50,465 nt of DNA, from positions 1-50,465 of the forward strand of contig CAKPHH010000007.1 in assembly GCA_934157235.1 (NCBI GenBank). Reading direction: 5' to 3'. Origin of the DNA: an uncultured Bacilli bacterium (GTDB lineage Bacteria > Bacillota_I > Bacilli_A > RF39 > UBA660). Each line of letters opens with the position of its first letter. Position 1 is the first letter of the stretch. The position numbers and the translations under genes were made by a program. Below the pieces are notes generated by a model. The model had not been told where the DNA came from. It ran no database searches and worked only from the letters and a program-made list of their open reading frames with translations. This document shows positions 33,656-40,005 of this stretch, piece by piece.

Positions 33656-34433
33656 AAATCAATTAAAGGTAAATTTCTTGTCTGTTAAATATGCGTTGAT
33701 GAGAGAAATGTTAAATAAGACAACTTTTTTAATGAATGTTATTTTTATGATTCTTAATAATGCGTGTTTCATTGTACAGTGGATAATATTATTTTCGTTA
33801 AAAGATAACATTGGAGGATATGGGCTAAAGCAAGTATTACTTCTCTGGGGATTAACTTCAGCAACATTTGGAATTTCACACTTTTTCTTTGAAAGTGCAT
33901 ATAAGTTGTCTGATACTATTAATACTGGAAAGTTGGATGCGTTTTTAGTACAGCCAAAGAATGTTTTGTTGGCGGCAATAACTTCTACTATTTCAGCTTC
34001 AGCAATTGGGGATATATTATATGGCGTAATAATTGTATTTATATATGGATTTTCAGTAAGGGTATTCTTACTATTTGTATTGTTTGCGATTACAGGAAGT
34101 TTAATATTAACATCTATTGCGATAATACTTGGAAGTTTAAGTTTTTGGATCAATAAATCTGATTTTATAGCGGATACGGGCAATAATTTGATGACACAAT
34201 TTGCTACATACCCAGATGGAATATTTAAAGGGGTTGTCAAAGTATTGTTGTATACATTAATACCAGTTGGATTAACTGTATATATACCAGTTTCTGTTAT
34301 AGGAAAATTCAATATATATTTGTTCTTATTAGTAATAGGAGTTACTGTTCTATTAGTAAGTCTTTCTTTCTTAATATTTTATAAAGGATTAAAAAGATAT
34401 TTATCAAGTAATTTGATGGTAGCAAGGGCATAA
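33639..34433 (+). CDS. ABC-2 permease (COG3694-like)
   Basis: A 264-residue six-helix permease, second of the pair. Features include TINTGKLDAFLVQPKNVLL after the second helix, the DAFLxxP segment typical of the group, and YPDGIFKGVVKVLLYTLIP. It overlaps the previous gene by 17 bases. A terminator follows at 34446. Confidence 0.85.
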   Translation: MLTEVKNQLKVNFLSVKYALMREMLNKTTFLMNVIFMILNNACFIVQWIILFSLKDNIGGYGLKQVLLLWGLTSATFGISHFFFESAYKLSDTINTGKLDAFLVQPKNVLLAAITSTISASAIGDILYGVIIVFIYGFSVRVFLLFVLFAITGSLILTSIAIILGSLSFWINKSDFIADTGNNLMTQFATYPDGIFKGVVKVLLYTLIPVGLTVYIPVSVIGKFNIYLFLLVIGVTVLLVSLSFLIFYKGLKRYLSSNLMVARA

Positions 34434-34445
34434 GTACATAATTAA

Positions 34446-34475
34446 AACTTTGACTGTGTTGGGTCAAAGTTTTTT
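34446..34475 (+). terminator. Terminator after ABC-2 operon
   Basis: AACTTTGAC/GTCAAAGTT stem plus T-run. Confidence 0.85.
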
Positions 34476-34611
34476 GTTGCGGGAGGATTTGGTTTCTTCA
34501 GGGGGAACTTAAAAAAGGGAATCCTGGAAGTTTATCCAAAATTAAGAACCCTTATAAATAAAGAGACTTGAAGTCATCTATATAATTCTAAACTTAGCAT
34601 TTTTATACCTT

Positions 34612-34632
34612 TTGTCACCCAGGTGTCCCCCA
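34612..34632 (+). repeat. Left flanking direct repeat of CBASS island
   Basis: TTGTCACCCAGGTGTCCCCC(A) matches 39815-39835 at 17 of 21 positions in the same orientation. It contains two GTCxCC half-units, as in integrase arm or core sites. Proposed island boundary, not proven. Confidence 0.4.
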
Positions 34633-34669
34633 GAAATGTCGACTATGCGTCCCAAGCAAAAATAAGCAA

Positions 34670-35167
34670 TTACTGCTTGTTTCGTTGTAAATTGCGCGAG
34701 CAAATAAATTCATATTGTTTTAACCCTGCCATACCATGTTCCAATTCAAATAATTCTCCCCTCCCTATATACTCTATGGAAAAATAATTATATATTAAAG
34801 CATCTACTGCATTAACAAAATCAATGAATTTCCATTTTTCCACCAGAGGTCTTTTTGGAGGTGCATAACATAAGCTACCATCAGAATAAATATGATTAAA
34901 ACCTTTCTTGGGAATTATATTACTTATCTCTTTAAATGTTGGATATGTATATACACAAAACATATCAAACATATTCTCGAACACAGAAGCCTCCAACCTA
35001 ATTAAACCGCTAAACTTAATATTAAAATCTTTCGAATAATCTTTCTCTACAACCACTGTTATCATATTATTCTTACTTGTGTAGTTTTGAATTGTAAAGC
35101 CATGTTTCTTGAACGCAAAATCAATCATCTGTTTATTAACAACACCATGGTGTTTGTGTTTTGTCAT
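34670..35167 (-). CDS. Stand-alone E2-like protein of CBASS (Cap2-short)
   Basis: A 165-residue protein resembling bacterial ubiquitin-conjugating (E2) proteins. The segment VYTYPTFKEISNIIPKKGF then NHIYSDGSLCYAPPKRPL places a cysteine at residue 100 in the E2 active-site position, followed by LVEKWKFIDFVNAVDALIYN and a C-terminal ELEHGMAGLKQYEF helix region. In type II-short CBASS a lone E2 modifies the CD-NTase without an E1. ATG at 35167 has GAGG six bases upstream; it overlaps the CD-NTase end by 32 bases. No E1 or JAB gene is present. Confidence 0.75.
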   Translation of the reverse strand: MTKHKHHGVVNKQMIDFAFKKHGFTIQNYTSKNNMITVVVEKDYSKDFNIKFSGLIRLEASVFENMFDMFCVYTYPTFKEISNIIPKKGFNHIYSDGSLCYAPPKRPLVEKWKFIDFVNAVDALIYNYFSIEYIGRGELFELEHGMAGLKQYEFICSRNLQRNKQ

Positions 35168-36056
35168 ATTTAGCCTCATTTTTTACAGTTTCTTTAGGTT
35201 GTTCCGGAAATCTTTCTCCAAATATTTCTTGCCATTTTGTTCTATCCCCGTCGAGTGCTTCATCAGCTAATTTTGAATACTTTTTTATTTCTTCTATAAA
35301 TGATGAAAAACATACTTCATCTTTATCATCGTATCCCTTTTTATTATTATCACAACAATCTTTAATATCCTGTATGGAAGAAAGACAAGCGATGTTGTAT
35401 AGTGTTTTAGCAAACGCTTGATATAACCTTAATCCAACACTGTCTTTAGGTGCACAATGGTGAACAACTTGTTCAAGAGTATATGATTTTAACTTGTTGT
35501 TAAGTATTTCTTTATTTAAATATTTTACTAACTTCATCAAACTGCAATAGCTAAAGCCCTCATATTCCTTGTTTCTTTCAGTCATGTAATCTATATGCTT
35601 TAAGCAGTTAGTTTCAAGCCAATCATGTTGTCTATTTGATGTTATTTTTAATCGTTCATCTTCCATTACTCCAATTACCATATCAACACTGATATTAGAA
35701 TAAATTAATCCTATAGAATTAGATTGTTGTCTTATATTAGAAGTAACCTTTCCCTTTTTCTTTTCAAAGTAATCAAGGAAATCTGAGTTTATTTCATCAA
35801 CACTTTTACCATTTGATTCAATCATTATTATAACGTCAACATCTGGTAATTTTTCCTCATCATATTCATTTAAAACTGTATGTTTTGCATATGAACCACT
35901 TAATCTTATTTTAACTATTTCATATTCATCTGGTGGTTCTCGTTTAATCATATCTGTTAAACCTTTATGCTTACTTATAATGTCTTGTTCTTCTTTGCTC
36001 TTTAATGATATTTTACTAACAAAGTTATTAAAATCTTCAGTTAACGAATTATACAT
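35136..36056 (-). CDS. CD-NTase (CBASS cyclic oligonucleotide synthase)
   Basis: A 306-residue nucleotidyltransferase. RLSGSYAKHT (GS at 54-55), PDVDVIIMI (Asp72 and Asp74) and NISVDMVIG (Asp125) supply the GS...DxD...D active site of the cGAS/DncV-like family, with the helical C-terminal half of OAS1-type enzymes. These enzymes make cyclic di- or trinucleotides on phage infection to switch on an effector. The C-terminal tail is Lys/Gln/Thr-rich and ends PWCC; it is encoded where the E2-like gene begins. It starts immediately at the stop of the upstream DUF6602-like gene (overlap of one base). Confidence 0.85.
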   Translation of the reverse strand: MYNSLTEDFNNFVSKISLKSKEEQDIISKHKGLTDMIKREPPDEYEIVKIRLSGSYAKHTVLNEYDEEKLPDVDVIIMIESNGKSVDEINSDFLDYFEKKKGKVTSNIRQQSNSIGLIYSNISVDMVIGVMEDERLKITSNRQHDWLETNCLKHIDYMTERNKEYEGFSYCSLMKLVKYLNKEILNNKLKSYTLEQVVHHCAPKDSVGLRLYQAFAKTLYNIACLSSIQDIKDCCDNNKKGYDDKDEVCFSSFIEEIKKYSKLADEALDGDRTKWQEIFGERFPEQPKETVKNEAKYDKTQTPWCC

Positions 36057-36811
36057 TATTCCATAGCCCCCTTTATGTATTCTTGATAGTTTATAATTAT
36101 TGAATTGTTTATCAGTTTCATCTTTTCAAGTAAAGAAAGGGCAAAATTCGCCAACCTATGTTCTTCTATTTTTCTTAGATTATATTCTGTCTGAGCTTTT
36201 AACAATTCGTCTTTATCAACATTAACCACGGCATCAGGTTCTTTCCTATCTTTGACATACAATGGTGCTTTATCTTCTACTATATATAGCATATCCACAT
36301 CGTTCAAATATGATGCATAATCGTAATTTTCAGACTTATCTGTTCTATATGCAACTATTATTTTATATGGCATTATATATCGTTTTTCTTCTATTATTCT
36401 TCCATCACTTGCTGAAATTACTTGTCCACCAACCCTTGAATTAAGATGGTTTATTGAATTCAAATTATCTCTACTGTCCTCTAATGACTTATTATTTATA
36501 GTTGTTTTAACTTGAATAACAGCAATTACAGCCTCTATAGGTACAACGGTATAAGTTTCATCGAAAAATGGAGGAACGTAATTCTTATCATATATAATGA
36601 TATCCATTTGTTTTGAAATATTATTGTCACTATCAATAATGAAACCATCAGTAATACAGTACTTAGATGGTACTATTTTCTCTAAAACTTTTTTTACTAA
36701 ATATTCTCTATACATTCCATCTTCTAGATTGTTTTCAATCCTTATTGACATGTCACTATATAAAGATTTTTCTAAATTGTCAAATATTTCTGTTAATACT
36801 TTTTTCTTCAT
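36056..36811 (-). CDS. DUF6602-like PD-(D/E)XK protein, probable effector
   Basis: A 251-residue protein. The N-terminal LEDGMYREYLVKKVLEKIVP and DGFIIDSDNNISKQMDIIIYD, then VPIEAVIAVIQVKTT, fit the DUF6602 family, a restriction-like fold. Asp70 and Lys102 would be catalytic, with Gln100 where E is usual (QVK for EVK) and Glu93 nearby. The C-terminal third is helical. It is first in the operon with the CD-NTase and E2-like genes, so it is the likely cyclic-nucleotide-triggered effector, although the usual CBASS effectors are membrane, phospholipase or SAVED/Cap4 nucleases. AAAGGAGAG precedes the ATG. Confidence 0.7.
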   Translation of the reverse strand: MKKKVLTEIFDNLEKSLYSDMSIRIENNLEDGMYREYLVKKVLEKIVPSKYCITDGFIIDSDNNISKQMDIIIYDKNYVPPFFDETYTVVPIEAVIAVIQVKTTINNKSLEDSRDNLNSINHLNSRVGGQVISASDGRIIEEKRYIMPYKIIVAYRTDKSENYDYASYLNDVDMLYIVEDKAPLYVKDRKEPDAVVNVDKDELLKAQTEYNLRKIEEHRLANFALSLLEKMKLINNSIIINYQEYIKGAME

Positions 36812-36948
36812 AGTTATCTCTCCTTTATCTTTTTATTTGAGATAACTGGTAACTACTTTTTGAATAATTACCTATAATAAATAATATAAAAACATATTAA
36901 TCCTCCTTTATGAATTGACTAATATGTAAAGTTCTGTTATCATACACA

Positions 36949-36977
36949 TTGACACGCGAACAAATTTCGTGTATCAT
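36949..36977 (+). promoter_or_regulatory. Orphan rightward promoter upstream of CBASS operon
   Basis: Perfect -35 TTGACA (36949-36954), 17-base spacer and -10 TATCAT (36972-36977). The spacer carries a dyad, ACACG...CGTGT (36952-36956 and 36968-36972), that could be an operator. It points away from the CBASS operon and into a stretch with no gene. Confidence 0.7.
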
Positions 36978-36983
36978 GATATA

Positions 36984-37112
36984 TGAGAATAGAAGTCGTT
37001 TGATCTTGTCTAGTCAATTCTTTGTTCTCGTTTGTATTGCCTGTTGGCTTATTTTTGTTTGGTAGTTACCAGCTACCAGTACAAGCAACCATGTTCCCAA
37101 GCATGGTTTTTT
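36984..37112 (+). ncRNA. Putative ncRNA beside CBASS operon
   Basis: The region 36812-37225 has no convincing gene. Between the orphan promoter and a strong terminator (AACCATG/CATGGTT plus six T, 37087-37112) lies about 130 bases without a coding frame. It contains a TGGTAG/CTACCA hairpin (37061-37079). Part of that, TAGTTACCA (37062-37070), is the inverse of TGGTAACTA at 36848-36856 in the CBASS leader, so base pairing with the CBASS mRNA 5' region is possible. Confidence 0.5.
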
Positions 37113-37225
37113 CGTGTCCGCTTATACCAATTTACATCTTAGCACATTTTTGAGTTTGAGGCAACAGCCAATCGAACATATTTTCTGTAAAAATCACATG
37201 ATTTATATTTAACAAAAACAAGCAA

Positions 37226-37525
37226 TTACTGCTTGTTCAAGTCATTTATCAGATTCACTATGTCGTCTAATTTATTTTTAAACATATGTGAATAAGCATT
37301 TAACGTTTCATCCACTTTTGTATGTCCTAAGTACTTAGCAACTAAAGTAATATTAGCACCATTGTTGATAAGTAATGAAGCACACGAATGTCGAAAATCG
37401 TGAATTCTTATTTGTTTAACCCCAGGCTTTTTAGCATTATCATTCTTTCTTCTTCTAAGAACATCTGGATGCAATGAATTGATGTCTCCAAATACAAACC
37501 ATTTATCATTAAATCCGTTTACATA
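37226..37525 (-). pseudogene. Tyrosine integrase, C-terminal remnant
   Basis: About 100 residues homologous to the end of phage or ICE tyrosine recombinases: GFNDKWFVFGD, LRRRKN, then VKQIRIHDFRHSCASLLINN (HxxR), VAKYLGHT (His) and LNAYSHMF with the nucleophile tyrosine. The N-terminal arm-binding and core-binding domains and the first catalytic Arg are absent. The homology begins exactly where the DUF262/HNH gene ends (stop at 37519-37521), so that gene appears to have been joined into the integrase. The protein cannot be an active recombinase. The stop lies in a CAAGCA/TGCTTG hairpin. Confidence 0.85.
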
Positions 37526-39258
37526 AATAGATTTTCTGAATCTAAATAGTCTATGAATGTGTTTATTATTAAACCATTTCTAATTTCTATATCATTCTCA
37601 TTAAAATCACGGTATTTGGTATCTATTGTTAATAAATCTTGAATCTTTGTACCATCTATATATTTACCTTTATCATTCATATAACCTTTATACTTTTTAA
37701 CTTTATCTTCAAATCTAAAGTCAGATACTCTGATATTAACAGACTTTTCTAACAAAGATTTGTTACCTAATCTTTCTATATTTCTCTTATCATTTAGAGC
37801 ACCATCTACATCTTGTCTGTTTCTTGCATAAATATGCTCAATTTCAAATGGTTGTTCCAATGATAGATATGCTTGTTGTTCATTTGTAAACGCCCACCAA
37901 GCTAACATTGATTTTGTGATTGGTCTTCTATTATAGAATGCAAAATTCAATAAACTTTGTTTAACTGAATCTTTATCAAATCTATATTTATCAAATGTAA
38001 CCTCTACACCATTTATAATATTAATCATTTCATCATATATTGGTGTTCTTAAAGTATTAACCCCTGGATTATAAAATGCGTATGTCCAAATGAACGCAAT
38101 TGACTTTGTTAAGAATCTATATAATTTGTCATCATCTAACATACCATTATCATCTTTATTAGTCATAAAGTAAACAGATAAGAAATATGCCCACATACCA
38201 TTAGGTGCCATATTTAATACAAATAGTTTCTTTAGTATTCTATCACTAAATCTTTCACGATTTTGATTTGATACATCGTTCCAAAAGTTAGCTAATTCAA
38301 CTAAATTATTTAAGGTATAATCATTCTTTAATAGCTTATAAGAATCTCTTTCATAAAACCTTCTTAATGCTTCTGTAGTTGAAGATTTAATTCCTAGCTT
38401 AGCTCTTTCATAATACATATATCTAGTAAATAATTCATCCATTGGTGTACCTGAAATTGGATGGAATATCTTATCACTTAATTCTTCTAATTCTTTCCAT
38501 GTTTTTATAAATGATTCCTTTTGTCCTTTATCAGAATAATATTTATAGAATTGTGCTTTAAAGATATCAGCATCTGATAATGGTAATCCTCTATCATTTA
38601 ATGTTGAGAATATTCTTAATGCAGTATTTTGATTATCTGCTTCAATTGGTAAAAGAATACAATTGTTTAATATTCTCGCTGGTAAATATGAAAAGTATCC
38701 AGGATAACTATGTAAGAACTCATCTATCTTCTTTTGAAAATATCTATAATTTTCAGCATACTTACTTTTCATTGATGAAGGTGCTTTACCAGTATTTAAT
38801 ATAGATAGAAATTCATCTTTATCATTATCAGTAGCAACCTCTGAATCAATCTTTAATAAATCCTTATCGGCATTCCCAAACTCATCAGTTTTCCAAATGC
38901 AACTTTCAATTAACTCCTTAATCTTTTTAGAGTTTTCATCTCTCATTTCACCAAAGCTAATATGGAATGCTCTTAAAAGTAACATAAGAGTAGTCAATCT
39001 TTGTTGTCCATCTATTACTTCTAATTTATTATTATCGTTTTTGAAAGTAACAATTGGTCCTAAGTAATATTCTTCTTCACTATTGAACTTTGTAGCATCT
39101 CCTTCAGGAATTGCAAAATCAAAGATATCTTCCCATAAAGTTTGACATTCTTCTTCTGACCATGCATATGGTCTTTGATAATCAGGAATAAGAAAATCAG
39201 CTTTCTTATCAGCAAAAAGTAATTTAATATTCTTTTGGTCTACATTTAATTTTGACAT
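37519..39258 (-). CDS. GmrSD-type DUF262/HNH restriction protein
   Basis: A 579-residue single-chain protein. The N-terminal DUF262 (GmrS-like) domain shows LIPDYQRPYAWSEEE (23-37) and VIDGQQRLTTLMLLL (81-95), its nucleotide-binding/hydrolysing signature. The C-terminal part has FEIEHIYARN (near 470) and LGNKSLLEKSVNIRVSD, the DUF1524/GmrD HNH-type nuclease. GmrSD-family enzymes are type IV, NTP-driven nucleases that cut modified phage DNA. It starts at an ATG preceded by GGAGATGATACT. It lies within the CBASS island with the same orientation. Confidence 0.88.
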   Translation of the reverse strand: MSKLNVDQKNIKLLFADKKADFLIPDYQRPYAWSEEECQTLWEDIFDFAIPEGDATKFNSEEEYYLGPIVTFKNDNNKLEVIDGQQRLTTLMLLLRAFHISFGEMRDENSKKIKELIESCIWKTDEFGNADKDLLKIDSEVATDNDKDEFLSILNTGKAPSSMKSKYAENYRYFQKKIDEFLHSYPGYFSYLPARILNNCILLPIEADNQNTALRIFSTLNDRGLPLSDADIFKAQFYKYYSDKGQKESFIKTWKELEELSDKIFHPISGTPMDELFTRYMYYERAKLGIKSSTTEALRRFYERDSYKLLKNDYTLNNLVELANFWNDVSNQNRERFSDRILKKLFVLNMAPNGMWAYFLSVYFMTNKDDNGMLDDDKLYRFLTKSIAFIWTYAFYNPGVNTLRTPIYDEMINIINGVEVTFDKYRFDKDSVKQSLLNFAFYNRRPITKSMLAWWAFTNEQQAYLSLEQPFEIEHIYARNRQDVDGALNDKRNIERLGNKSLLEKSVNIRVSDFRFEDKVKKYKGYMNDKGKYIDGTKIQDLLTIDTKYRDFNENDIEIRNGLIINTFIDYLDSENLFM

Positions 39259-39403
39259 AGTATCATCTCCATATATAATTATAACACAGTTTCACATATT
39301 TTCAGCCACTTCTCAAATTGTTTTATCAGTTGTTAATAGATTTTACTTAATCATTATAAATACTTGTAAGAAACAATTATTAACATTTAGAATTTATAAC
39401 CAT

Positions 39404-39757
39404 CTAAAACATATGTTGATGTCTATTAAACAATTTATACTCTATTACACACAATAGTATATATGCTATTAAAAAGATTACAATAATTAACCATAAAACT
39501 GAGGTCAACTTACTTATTAACAACAGTAATCCAGTTAAAATAGCGTAATTAATCAAAAATCCTAAACTTCCCAACCAATAATACCCTTCTTCACTTTCGT
39601 ACCACGTTCCTGTTAAGATATATGCAAGAAGCATAAAAACGCCTCCTACAGACCAATTAACGATTTCTGCTATATTTGGTTCAAACATATTTGCAAATGG
39701 ATTTGGTAACCAAAATTGTCTAATTAAATAACTAATAAGTTTTATTATTTTGTACAT
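39404..39757 (-). CDS. Small four-helix membrane protein
   Basis: A 117-residue hydrophobic protein with about four helices (6-22 amphipathic, 30-48, 62-80, 83-104) and a WYESEEGYYW loop. TAGGAGGG precedes the ATG. It is upstream of and co-oriented with the GmrSD-type gene, inside the flanking repeats, so it may be an accessory of the island. The family is not recognised. Confidence 0.65.
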   Translation of the reverse strand: MYKIIKLISYLIRQFWLPNPFANMFEPNIAEIVNWSVGGVFMLLAYILTGTWYESEEGYYWLGSLGFLINYAILTGLLLLISKLTSVLWLIIVIFLIAYILLCVIEYKLFNRHQHMF

Positions 39758-39814
39758 AAACCCTCCTAATTTTTAACTACTATTATATCACAAAATTCTA
39801 ATTCATTTATACAA

Positions 39815-39835
39815 TTGTCACCTAAATGTCACCCA
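39815..39835 (+). repeat. Right flanking direct repeat of CBASS island
   Basis: TTGTCACCTAAATGTCACCC(A), the partner of 34612-34632 (17 of 21 identical). Confidence 0.4.
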
Positions 39836-39841
39836 GACAAA

Positions 39842-39895
39842 AATAAAAAGACCGCAAGGCCTTATAAACAAACAAAATGAGACGCCGTAGCGTCT
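39842..39895. terminator. Two hairpins, one a leftward terminator
   Basis: AAGACC/GGCCTT (39847-39862) with a T-rich run on the minus strand, and a perfect GAGACGC-CGTA-GCGTCTC hairpin (39878-39895). Either or both may end the transcript coming leftward from the P-type ATPase gene. Confidence 0.55.
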
Positions 39896-40005
39896 CTTCA
39901 GGGAGTGGAGAGATAAGAGATGATTGAGGAATGATTTCTTAGTAAAAGATTAGCGATTTTGATGTTTATTTTTTGTATAAGTGGAAACACTTGTAAATTT
40001 GTGAT

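Noticed and set aside
34670..36811. A retron or reverse-transcriptase system beside the putative ncRNA at 36984-37112
   Set aside because: No reverse transcriptase motif (such as YADD) is present in any frame of the island.
36872..36895. A leader peptide MFLYYLL upstream of the CBASS operon (minus strand)
   Set aside because: AGGAGG precedes an ATG and a seven-codon frame, but no attenuator hairpin follows and the AT-rich region makes this likely chance.
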